Below, piece after piece: positions 31,153 to 41,769 of a DNA stretch of 64,000 bases; position 1 is the stretch's first letter; each line of letters opens with the position of its first letter. A model generated the notes under the pieces. It was given only the letters and a program-made list of their open reading frames with translations. It did no database searches and was not told the DNA's origin. The translations under genes were made by a program, and so were the position numbers. The stretch is from the NCBI GenBank assembly GCA_030770425.1, contig JASJFT010000089.1, forward strand, positions 1 to 64,000. The letters are read 5' to 3'. This DNA comes from Darksidea phi. Its lineage: Eukaryota > Ascomycota > Dothideomycetes > Pleosporales > Lentitheciaceae.

Positions 31153-34100
31153 TTACTGGCTGAAGTAGTCCGTGTCACCGTTCCGGTGTCCATTTCTCGG
31201 ATCGTCACACGCACCATCCAGCGACGTCTCAAACTCACCGTGGTCAATATCTGCAGACTCGCCGCTCTTGACCCTCTCCAGCTGATCGTTGACATAGAGG
31301 GCGACTTTGTCGTCCATTTCCGCCTTGCGTCTTAGCGCTTCCGAGTCCAGATAGCCGATGGAGTTGGTGCGATTGAGCGGTAGAGGATCCTCTTCACCAT
31401 TGGTCGACGTTTCCCAGTCGCTTCGGAAGCCAATACTACGGCTTGTCGAGGAGCGGCGGAGATGATGAGGTTTCTTTGGCTTGCCTGTTGAGGCCCAGAT
31501 ATCATCAAAGTAGTGAGCTGCTGCCGCCGTCGGAGTGCGTGGTGTCTGTGGGAGCCGGCAGGTCATGCTATGACAGGTTAGTGGTAGCAGAGTGGTAGGA
31601 TGATAGTTTAGCTTACCCAGTATCGTGGATCATCTTGGCGATCAAGCCAGTCCAGCCACATTGATGAGTAGCACCCAGACCGCGACCGGTATCGCCATCG
31701 AAGAACTCGTGGAACCACAAGTAGTCTTTCCAGTTTGGATCGTAATCCAACATCTGATGACCGTCGTTGATGGCCCTTCTACCGTCATCGCCGCGGGCGA
31801 ATAGATGTTGGAGACGATGTTGGATTTCTTCGGCGACGTGGCCGAGGTGCATATAATCCCCCGATCCAGTGGGACATTCGACTTTCAGTTCGTTGCCGTA
31901 GTACAAGAAGAATCGCTGTAACGATTCGATGAGAAGGAAGTTGACAGCTAGCCAGATGGGCCCACGCCAATTGCTGTTTCCACCAAAGAGGCCACTGTCT
32001 GAGTCGCCGGGAAGGTAGGCGACCTCATACTTTTGTCCATTGACGTCCATTGAGTACGGGTGGTCCTTGTGAAACTTGGAGAGGGATCGGATGCCATGGT
32101 CTGCCAGGAATTCATTTTCGTCTAGCATTCTCTTCAAAATCTTCTTCAGCCGGTCTTCGCTGACAAGGGAGAGGAGAAGACGGTCATCCTTGCCGCGCTT
32201 CTTCATTGAGGCGATGTTCCGGTCTGCCGTCGCTTTCCGGTTGTCGATAAACCATTGCAGTCTCTTCTTGAAGCTAGGGAACCTGTTGATCACTTCGGGC
32301 TCCAGTGTCAAAGTCGAATAGAGTGGTATTAGGCCTACCAGAGACCTCACAGGCATCTGATGGCTCCACGGGCCACCCCATGAAATGGCGTCATAGTAGA
32401 ATCCATCCTCCTCATTCCAGAGGGGCTTGGCCTCCCCACCGGAGCGGTACTGCATTGCGTCGCTGATCATGATAAAGTGCTCGAAGAACTTGGACGCCAT
32501 GTCTTCGTAGATGCGGCGGCGTTTGGCGAGTTCGAGGCAGATATTCAGCATGTTCAAGCAATAGAAGCCCATCCAGCCGGTGCTGTCGGCTTGCTCAAGG
32601 ACGCCGCCAGTGGGCAGCGGATCAGAGCGATTGAAAACGCCAATGTTGTCAAGGCCCAAAAAGCCACCCTCGAAAATGTTCTTCCCGTCGGCGTCTTTTC
32701 GATTGACCCACCAGGTGAAGTTGAGGAGAAGCTTCTGGAAGACGCGCTCAAGGAAGTCAAAATCTTCTCGGCCATACATCTTGCGCTCGAGCTTGAAGGT
32801 CCGGAAGAGCGACCAGGCATGGACCGGGGGGTTTACATCGCCAAAGTTCCACTCATAAGCCGGTAGCTGCCCATTGGGATGCATGTACCATTCGCGAGTG
32901 AAAAGGTCGAGCTGCTTCTTGGCAAAGTCTGGATCGATCATAGTCAGAGGAATGCAGTGGAAGGCGCTGTCCCAGGCAGCGAAGAATGGGTACTCCCAGG
33001 AATCGGGCATAGACAGGATGTCGTCCAAGTACATATGCTTCCACTCTTTGTTGCGAATTGCCTTTCGGCCTGGTGGTGGCGGCGGCATACCCGGATCACC
33101 GTTTGCCCACTGGTCCCAGACAAAGTGGTAGTACTGCTTGCACCAAAGCATACCGGAGAGCGCCTGGCGCTGGATGTTCCGTAGGTCTTCAGCCATGGGA
33201 AGTGGGTTGATCCGGAGGTAGAACTCGTCTGCCTCGGCGCGACGCTGCTCCATGATTTCATCGAAGAGCTCCTCGTCAACATAACCCTCGTACCTCCGAG
33301 ACAATCTGAAGCGCACCACGGCGCACTCACCGGGCGGGACGCCTTCGTCTTCGTCGAAAGCGTACCAGGCGGCGCACTTGGTGCCGAAGCCCTCGGGATT
33401 CACAGCATCAGTCTTCTCGTCTACGATGCGGCGATGAATGCCATCTTTCACGTAGGGTGTCTTGTTCTGGCCATTCCACAGTGTCTTGTAGTTGGTCTCA
33501 TTCTCGGTAAAGAGCAGCTCTGGCTGGACGTCGTCGCCGCTCGAGCCGGTGCCCGGAGAGGGTGACAGCTGAACGTAGCGCTCGCCGAGCTTCCAGTGTT
33601 TTGAGTGTGCAGTAGTCGCGCCGATCTTGCGGATCGACGGCTTCTTCTTAATGTCCTCGTGTCCCCATGACCAGGTGTTGCGGAACCACACGTGAGGCAC
33701 GATGTGCAGCGGCGCAGGTTCAGGTCCGCGATTGTATGCTGTGACGCGGAACAGAAGCTCCTCGGCGTCGTCGGCCTCCTTTGCCGTCTCGATGAAGATG
33801 TCCCAGTATCGGTCGTCGTCGAAGATGCCCGTGTCAACGAGGTTGTATTCCTTTTCAAGCCTGCTACGCTTCGCGTTCTCTTTGATCAAGTCTTCGTACG
33901 GGAATTTGCGCTGGGGGTACTTGTAGAGGTATTTCATGTACGAATGCTGCCGCTACTCGTTAACGCCCATTCCAAGCGGGGCTGGAGGAACGTACCGTAG
34001 GAGTATTGTCTAGATGAAAGTGACACTCCTTCAGAGATTCGCCGTGATTGCCCTGGGGGTTCGACAGGCCGAACAGGCGCTCTTTCAGGAAATCGTCCTT

Positions 34101-34533
34101 TTCGTTCCAGAAGGCGAAGGCGATGTTCTGCAGGCCGTGTGAGTCAGAGACACCGGCAATACCATCCTCGCCCCAACGGAAGGCGCGCGTCCGCGCCATG
34201 TCATGTGTGAAGTCTGCGTCATCAGTCAGTCGGGCCAGATTCTATGGCAACGGCAATTGCACTTACGACTCCATGCGTCGCCATCGTGACTGCAGAAGCG
34301 GTCAGTACAGTACTCCAAAGATGAGCATTGGGAACAGCACTCACGAGTAGTCTTCGCGGACTGCAGTATATTAGCCAAACCCACTATGCTTAGCAGTAGC
34401 AGCACTGACCGGTTGCCCACTGCCTCTCAGCAACGTAGGGGCCCCATCGTTTCCAGTAGGCCTGGCGCTCGCGGTCCTGCTTGAGGCGCTTTTCCTCCTC
34501 GCAAAGGTACTCCTGGTTCTCAATGAGCACCAT
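31153..34533 (-). CDS. cytosolic GH63-like alpha-glucosidase family protein
   Basis: Six exons: 34533-34410, 34360-34345, 34289-34267, 34213-33996, 33946-31617 and 31567-31153, giving 1041 residues. Two are micro-exons of 16 and 23 nt. Joined, the N-terminus reads ERQWATVREDYSHDGDAW, then [20 protein letters not shown] and [12 protein letters not shown], as in GH63-related (alpha/alpha)6-barrel enzymes. Further blocks are [56 protein letters not shown] and [20 protein letters not shown]. There is no signal peptide or membrane anchor, so this is not ER glucosidase I (processing alpha-glucosidase). It is likelier a cytosolic glucosidase or mannosylglycerate-hydrolase-like enzyme; the substrate is unknown. 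A Ser-rich tail of ~135 residues follows the barrel. Confidence 0.87.
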
Positions 34534-35573
34534 GGCGGTAGGTCTCAGCGATCAATGTCGGCTGGTTCGAGGTCTGCCGGATAGGTGTAGGGAATGGCGG
34601 TGTCCAAGTTGGAAAGGGAAAGCAAGGGAAAAGTATTCACACAGCTAAGAAGCGAAAAGCAAGAATGAAGGATCGGCTAGCGATGATTGTAGGCTGGTGT
34701 TGGTGCAAGGTCGGGGTTCACAGAAGAGAAGAGGAAGCAAAGGCTGCCGAGTTTTGAGTTTTGAGTTTTGGAGCGGCGCGCTTGTTCCTGCACTCTCACC
34801 GCGATGCATGCAGGAACTCGCGATGGACGTCATGAGGGTCCGTGCCTGCAACGGCTGCTTATCGGCCCACAGACGCGAAAAACGGGCATGTCTGGTATTC
34901 TCTTGGCGACCTGGGACAATGTTCAGCTACGATATATTCCATCAAGCCAAGGCTCTGGGAGCTGTGCGACAAGCTGCAAAATGTCCCGCCGGGCGTGGGA
35001 TGGCGACTGCGCCAGCGAAATCCCAGACGCCAGGAACGAGAGATGGCTCCTCAACAAGGCAAGCCAGACGGGACATCGCCGATGCGAATCGGGCCAATGC
35101 GAAGGGAGGCCATGCAAGCCATCAATGGCCAGAGCGACTGAGATGTACACCAGGACCACGGATTCGCATGCCGAAGAATGGGCGTGTGTGGAAAGGTGAT
35201 GGATATGTACGGTATATCCTCAGTATATCCTCACGGCCGGCCCGTGACGGTCGCCTGGCGTGGCCATCGCCGTGTTCTTAGAGGTGTTGCCCTGACGTCA
35301 TCGCCGGATAAGCCCCATCGGTTCCTCGGGCGCAAAGAGCAGAAGATGTGAACATCGAAGAGTGAAAAGCCACGTCACATGCTAGAGAGGCGACTCCAGA
35401 CGTCCCGCACCGCTGCCGGTCTGCGCGTCGACATCACGTCAGGCTAAATTTTGTCGGGACTCGCTTCCAACAACGTACCTACGTTCGTGACTTTTTTTGT
35501 CCCTTTCTTTCCGCTCCCTCCGCCATGTCTTTTGCAGCCATTCTGCGTCCGCTTCGGTCGGGTAGTGGGCTCA
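34534..35573. promoter_or_regulatory. 1.04 kb divergent intergenic region, GH63-like / P450
   Basis: Separates the start codons of the two genes and probably holds both promoters. Small ORFs inside show no family. CT-rich sequence lies just before the P450 start. Confidence 0.45.
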
Positions 35574-37306
35574 ATGGAGTCAATTCTGCTTTCCCATCCT
35601 TTGCTTCTCGTTGCAAGCCTAGCGTTGGTATATGTGGTAGCCGGCGCGGTATACCGTCTTTATCTGAGTCCGATCGCACGATACCCTGGGCCTAAATTAG
35701 CGGCCCTCACCTTTTGGTATGAGTTCTACTACGACGTTCTCCGCAAAGGCAGATACACATGGAAAATCCAAGAACTGCACACAGAATACGGTACGTGTTT
35801 TCCGCCCCTTGGTGGCGAGCCCTCGCCAACAACGAGCATAGGGCCAGTAGTCAGGATCAACCCCGGAGAGCTGCATGTGGCCGACCCTGCATTCTACGAC
35901 TCCGTTTACGTTGGATCGGCTCGGCGAACGGAGAAATGGGACTACTCCGCGCGCATGTTCGGCACCTCTCTGGCCGCAGTTGGCACGACCGGTCATGAAC
36001 TTCATCGACTGAGGCGATCAGCACTGAATGCATTTTTCTCCAAACGATCTATATCCAAACTTGAACCTACAATTGAACGAACGGTCCAGCGTGCATCCCA
36101 GCTGCTTCAAAACCGGGGGTCGGGGCGTCGTGCTATCAATCTGCGGGATTTCTTTGCTGCATTTTCCGCCGACGTTATTGGGGAAGTCGCATTCGGAAGT
36201 GGCTATGGGCTACTTGACAGACCGAATTTCGAGCCTGGATGGCAACGCCTAATGATGGTAAGTCTTTCGCGTATTGACCGCGTCAGGCTCGAGCTTATCG
36301 CTCCCAGGATTTATCACGCGCAACCCATCTTATGAAACAATTTCCGTGGGCCTATGCCGTCCTAAACCTGATACCGCCCTCGTTTCTGTCGCTGCTTCAT
36401 CCGCTCACGAAGCAACTATTCAGTATCCGGAGCGATATCCACCTCAAAATCGAGCAGACAAAGGTTGCACTCGAGGAGCCCGAGTCAGCAAAACATATTG
36501 TGGGAAAGGAAGAAAAAGACATATATTACCCAACAGTTCTCCACTCCCTCCTAGCTGCCTCATCCTTGCCGGCTAGTGAGCTTTTGACGCCACGCTTAGA
36601 AGACGAGGCGTTCACTTTGCTGGGAGCTGGGACAATCACCACGGCACATACCTTGACTACCATCGTCTACTATGTACTTGCCAACTCCGCAATCAAGTCT
36701 CGGTTAGAGGCCGAGCTATCCGGGCAATGCGCGAGTCTACCTAGCGACCAGCCAAAGCCGGACTTGAGGCTTTTGGAACACCTGCCTTACCTCTCTGCTG
36801 TCATCTCAGAAGGTCTACGTCTCAGCCTTGGTGTTTCCCATCGTCTACCCCGCATTTCACCCGATACCGCATTGCATTACCAGGGTACCATGGACGGAAA
36901 AGATTACGACTATACGATACCACCGCGAGTGCCTGTGAGTATGACCCAGTTGCTCATGCATCTCGATCCAGCCATATATCCTTCTCCTCATGATTTCGAT
37001 CCTGGTCGCTGGCTCGCCTCTGAGTCTAGCACAGAGGACGTCAAGGAGGAACTGAGACGAAGAAAGCAGTACCTAGTTCCCTTCAGCAAAGGGACCAGGA
37101 TGTGTGCGGGGATGCATTTGGCGTATGCTGAATTGTATCTTATGCTCGGAGCGCTATTTCGTCCAGGCGGCATAGGAACGAGGATGGAGTTGTTTAGGAC
37201 GGGAGTAGAGGATGTGGAGTGCGTGCATGACTTCTTTAACCCTTCGCCGAGATTGGACTCGGAAGGTGTGAGGGTAATTTTGAGAGGAGAGGTGGCCGAG
37301 CAGTAA
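35574..37306 (+). CDS. cytochrome P450 monooxygenase
   Basis: Three exons, 35574-35790, 35842-36257 and 36308-37306 (introns 51 and 50 nt), give 543 residues. An N-terminal membrane anchor (LLLVASLALVYVVAGAVYRL) is followed by a Pro-rich hinge (YPGPKLAAL). P450 motifs are complete: I-helix AGTITTAHTL, ExxR in SEGLRLSLG, and the heme-binding FSKGTRMCAG with Cys at about residue 477. The enzyme should be ER-bound and need a P450 reductase. The pattern YRLYLSPIARYPGPKLAALT with DPAFYDSVYV is common in fungal secondary-metabolism P450s, but no synthase neighbour is present, so the substrate is unknown. The first intron is stop-free and in frame, so retention would add 17 residues. Confidence 0.92.
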
Positions 37307-37718
37307 GAACTCGCCGCCGAATTTTAGGGATAATACGCGGCATACCTAATTCGGTCCATGGGCGCATTCCAATGTGAATTCGAACTTGTAAATGCTGTGG
37401 TACCGATACATGCGTTCTGTCCGGAAAAACGTGGGGCGTCATTGGCTGTAGCGAACGAATCTGCCTTGCCAGCAAGCCGGTGAAGCGCTGCGGCTTGTTG
37501 ATTAGAGGACACAGAAAGAGGCCCAGGAAATAAGTACTGCTGCACATTCCATCCAGGCTATTCCGATGGACCTGTCCTTATTCTTCTCTTGTACATCCTT
37601 CGTACGCGGTACGTTCACATAGCATGTTTAATTACGCTGGAGTCCCGATTGGGAAAGGTGGCACCGAGTACCAATCATATCCCTCTTCACACTTCCAGTC
37701 CGAACCCTCAGAATTTTC
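37307..37718. other. intergenic, convergent ends
   Basis: 3' flanks of the P450 gene (plus) and the membrane-protein gene (minus). Nothing else seen. Confidence 0.5.
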
Positions 37719-39296
37719 TCAGCTCCAAGCGGAGCCAGAAAAGATCCAGCTCGAAAACTGCACGAGTGCAAAATACGCACCAGCATCTGCCACAACTGAC
37801 TACCCAGTTCATCCACCGTCAGCGACTTCGACCACAAGTTCTCGCAGCGCGTTGAACTTACCGACCAGTGATAACGGTTCTCCTCGCGTATGAAGGTCCG
37901 TAGGAAGCTGGGAATTTGTACCTCGAGCGTAAGATGGCAGGCATACCAGTACTCGTCGTCCACATCACAGACAAGGTCGAGGTTTTGCCTTGCTGATATC
38001 GTCACATCTGAGCACCGCCGTCGCGGTTCCATGTAAGCTTGATACTCATGACCCTTAGGGGTGTCGCCTTACCGTAGTTGTAACTGGAGCGTTTGCTGAT
38101 GTATTCATAGTACTTTAACCCGATGTTAACGACCGTGTGGCTATTGGCGTCGATCTGGGCAGTGTATAGCGTACCACTCGCTATCGCATCTCCAATATCA
38201 AGTTCCGGGTCGTAAATAGCCATCCAGATCCCAGGCGCGGTCGTCAAAGACTCGTTGGCGTATGATTCCGTTTTGTTATCTGGCAAAACGATTAGCGGGA
38301 TTCGGAAGCTAAGGCTCTAGTCTGCTCACAGTTGAAGAAAACTTGAAGTGTTAGGAAATGACCTGCACCCTTCGAAACAGTCGATACGCTTGGGATCATG
38401 GCATAGTAAGTGGCATTGCGACCTAGCCAATTCACAGTGTTTCTGCCCAGTTCTAAACGCTCAGCGCTCGCCCAGCTGTCCGAACAGTCACACGAAAGGG
38501 TGTCGACGGCTTCGGGAACAGAAAAGCTACTGCACTGGGCGGCATCATCATCTTTTGGTCCAGAGTAGCACCTCAACTCAGTCGGTAGGATATATGCTTG
38601 ACTGTTCTGCCATCGCTGGAAGAACGCAACGGCCGGAAATCGTGGGGTAATCTTACGGACCGTCAGCAAAAAGCGGTTTCCGACCGGCCACCAATACGCA
38701 CTTACAACAGTATCTGTCTCCAGGTGTATGACAGTATCGTTCAGTCCCTCGTGCCAAATCTGGCTGTACATTGTGGCCATCACCGTGATCGTCAGTATCA
38801 CGGTGAGTACGGTATTGACCAAGTTCTTAGAGTACTCTCGCCACTGCATGTTTCCATTACTGTCGATGAATTTTGGAGAGGCTGTATCACGTACCATCAG
38901 CGGTTTTGCTCGCTAGTCACCTTACGATGGGAAGTGCTTACCGAAAAATACGTCGTATACAAATACGCAACCGAGAACAGCCACAAAAAGCGCACTCACA
39001 CCAACCGTCACCCATTTCACGCGAGCCGTTGGGAATCGTAGTGCTAGCACAGCTAAGATGATGAAAAGGAGCAAGATTAGAAATGCCAACAGGACACTTT
39101 CGATTCTCGGGCACGTCTCGATAATATTGTCCGAAGGGTCTTTTCGTCCGAAAAATTTACGGACAGAACCGTATCCCCAGGATTTTCTAGCTTTTGCGAT
39201 AGTGGTACTACACCATGGGGCGGTTCTTTTTAGTCGGCTGACGTGCGCCGCTGTTTCTTCGTCTTTCTGCACTCCATTCAGATTCGAAGCCATCAT
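37719..39296 (-). CDS. multi-pass membrane protein of unknown family
   Basis: Five exons, 39296-38942, 38881-38330, 38279-38073, 38007-37862 and 37799-37719 (introns 60, 50, 65 and 62 nt), give 446 residues. Hydrophobic segments: VLLAFLILLLFIILAVLAL (~residues 68-86), VGVSALFVAVLGCVFVYDVF (~98-117), VNTVLTVILTITVMATMYSQ (~141-160) and, at the very end, YFALVQFSSWIFSG. The ~260 residues between the third and last contain paired cysteines (LSCDCSD, FNYN, LVCDV) and N-glycosylation sequons, fitting an extracytoplasmic domain. A GTAAGT at ~38703 with CTGAC and AG downstream could be a 54-nt in-frame intron, giving 428 residues instead. I do not recognise the family. Confidence 0.7.
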
Positions 39297-40022
39297 AGCA
39301 GTTGAGTTTCAACGAGGCTGAGAATGTTAAAGATCAATGGCAAGAGAATGGGCGTCGAAGCTAGCTGACCATGTTATAGTTTTTCTTGCCCCCGCCTAAG
39401 TCTGATGCAGGCTCATTTCGGGCCCGATACGATCGCAAAGTGGCATTTTTTCGCCCCGCCTCGGATCCTGTCGGGTTGCGGCTGTGGCCCCCAGAAAACT
39501 CGTAATACGTCCCGGCTTCTTGGAGCCACGCTACACGACAGTATGAGGCGGCATCCGAGGAATTCGATTACAATGCATCGCAGATCTTTTCCGTGCGGGA
39601 TACGGGGATTGACAAAGCGATGTGCTTGGGCCTTATTTGTGTGCCATATTCCATCTACGATTCGCTGCACTAGTCAAGACCGAGGCCGGGAACGCTCTAT
39701 GCATGTAAGAGAGAATGAATGGCTTATCAGTGCCCTGTTTGAGCCTGCCGTGCGAAGGCGGTTGTGGATGGGGAAGCGGGGTAATTGAACTGGATGGCGA
39801 ATACGAAGCACCCAGCAGAACCTTGGACCAATGTTCGGCTACACCGAAATTGCGGCCCCATATTGATGCCTTTTTACCAGCTATGACGCTTGCGTTTTCC
39901 TTGTGTTTGGGAACGTAAATGAGGCTCGCGGCCGTCACGTATGGGGTCTCGTCAAGACGAGATTGAAAGCAACAATGGATAGCAGCTGAAATCCCAGGCC
40001 GGAAGATCGACCACTACCCGTG
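39297..40022. promoter_or_regulatory. 726 bp divergent intergenic region
   Basis: Lies between the starts of the membrane-protein and Kelch genes, so it may carry both promoters. No specific element identified. Confidence 0.45.
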
Positions 40023-41769
40023 ATGATGAAGTCACATCTCTTTTGGCCGCATTTGTGGTTTTTCGGCCTAAAACATGCAACATGTCAAACCGTTCCTGAG
40101 GTACCATCAAACTATTTTTGTGGGCGCTACGGGCACACAGGTGAGTTACGCCGTCTACGTCAATTTCGCCGGCTAACTCGACTAAGCAGTAAGAAAAGGA
40201 GATAGTTTGTTCGTATATGGAGGTCTACGAGAGCCCCTCGCTTTCAATGGTAGTGTAAGCCCCTTCGGTTAGCCTCAGCATTAGTTGGACTGAACAACGA
40301 CGCAGGCTCCCTTCTAGTTCAACTAGACCTATCTCGTTCATGGGATGCATTCAAAGGCGGCCCACAGATGTCATTCGTCGATCATGGCGGGACGTCAGCA
40401 GATCCGCCATCACTTCTCCGCGAAGGCGGCCTATTCCAGAATAACGATGCAGGCGGAGCTCTTTTCGTATATGGTGGGGGTACGGCGAACCTTACAATCG
40501 GCAAATCAAGCCCTCAGTCAAACTCACCCGTGGATAACAACCTTCGGAGCATTTCACCAACCAATGGATCGTGGTCCTCTCGGGAACTAGGCCTCGAAGC
40601 ACCATTTTCTCCGCAACAAGGTGCATCTGTTCAAGCTGGACAGCAAGGTCTTGCTTTCTACTTCAATGGCATTGTTGGTAATAAAGAGAGCAGCGAGCCT
40701 CATCCCAGGATGATAGTACTTGACTTACACAACAGGACGGCGAGGAATGTCTCAACAGCAACCATCTCGCCGTCAGGCGCTCGAGTGGGAGCAACACTCC
40801 AGTACGTCCCGGCAGTTGGTGAGAAGGGTGCCTTGATTCTAATCGGTGGCGGGATGAGACAAAAAGATGACGATGCAAACACCCATGAACTGGGTAGGAC
40901 AATGGTACTTACACCCATGGTTTTAAGCAAGGCGACTCTAACTAACAACAGAACAGGCGCCGCTTGACACCATTCACGTTCTTGACATTGCTTCCCTCGA
41001 CGACGGTGAAGGAACGTGGTACCAACAAAAGACAAACGGCAGGACACCAGAGTCTCGTGCTGATTCTTGCGCGGTAACAATAGCCTCACCAGATGGCACC
41101 GGCTTTCACATGTGAGTGTAAGATGGGCATTATCTTTGCTCAAGCTGATACTTCTATAGCTACATGTTCGCCGGTAGATCGCAAATCAAAGCCTTTGATG
41201 AAGTCTGGGTACTCTCTCTTCCGCAGTTCCGCTGGACAAAAGTACGATCCTCACATCTCTCTATCCACCCCCACACAGCCTAACGTGGCACACAGGTTTT
41301 CAACGGCACCCACCCCAGCTACGGTGTCGTCTGCCAACACGTCGGCGCCAAGCAAATGCTCGTCCTCGGCGGCAACGATTTCGAGAAAGCCCGGTCGAAC
41401 TGCGGCGAATCCAAGATCTTCCTCTTTGAGCTGACGAATCTCAAGTGGACGTCAACATACGTGAAGGATGGGAACCTCTACAGGGTGCCAAAGGCGGTGT
41501 TTGAGTGGATCGGCGGAACGTAAGTTTGAGTCCTGCATTGTCTCTTACATGCGTGTACGCGGGCTAAGTTGTATTCTAGTGGAATGGGTGAGGCGAACAT
41601 GACGGAACCGGAGGGCGGTTTCGAAAGTCAAGGACTCGCGACACTTTTCAATGCGAGTCGGTCGGCTTCCTTGGGACATGGAGACGCCAGCGCTAGTGCT
41701 CGCTTGTACAGCCGTTTGTGGCTGGCCGTACTCATGTCCATGGTCAGTATATGCAGCTATTTGTGTTAA
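40023..41769 (+). CDS. secreted or surface-anchored Kelch-repeat protein
   Basis: Seven exons, 40023-40140, 40190-40249, 40306-40893, 40952-41111, 41160-41241, 41296-41519 and 41580-41769, give 473 residues; all six introns are 48-60 nt and every phase fits. A hydrophobic N-terminus (SHLFWPHLWFFGLKHATC) looks like a signal sequence. Kelch-type beta-propeller blades follow: SLFVYGGLREPLAFNGSLLV, then GALFVYGGG, GALILIGGGM, HIYMFAGRSQIKAFDEVWVL and KQMLVLGGNDFEKA. Several N-glycosylation sequons occur. The C-terminus has a Ser/Ala-rich linker and a terminal hydrophobic segment (LWLAVLMSMVSICSYLC), consistent with a GPI signal or membrane anchor. Extracellular fungal Kelch proteins have few known ligands. 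It is divergent from the membrane-protein gene. Confidence 0.82.

Noticed and set aside
34534..37306. Secondary-metabolite cluster around the P450
   Set aside because: No polyketide synthase, NRPS, terpene cyclase or cluster regulator lies nearby; the neighbours are a glucosidase and unknown surface proteins.
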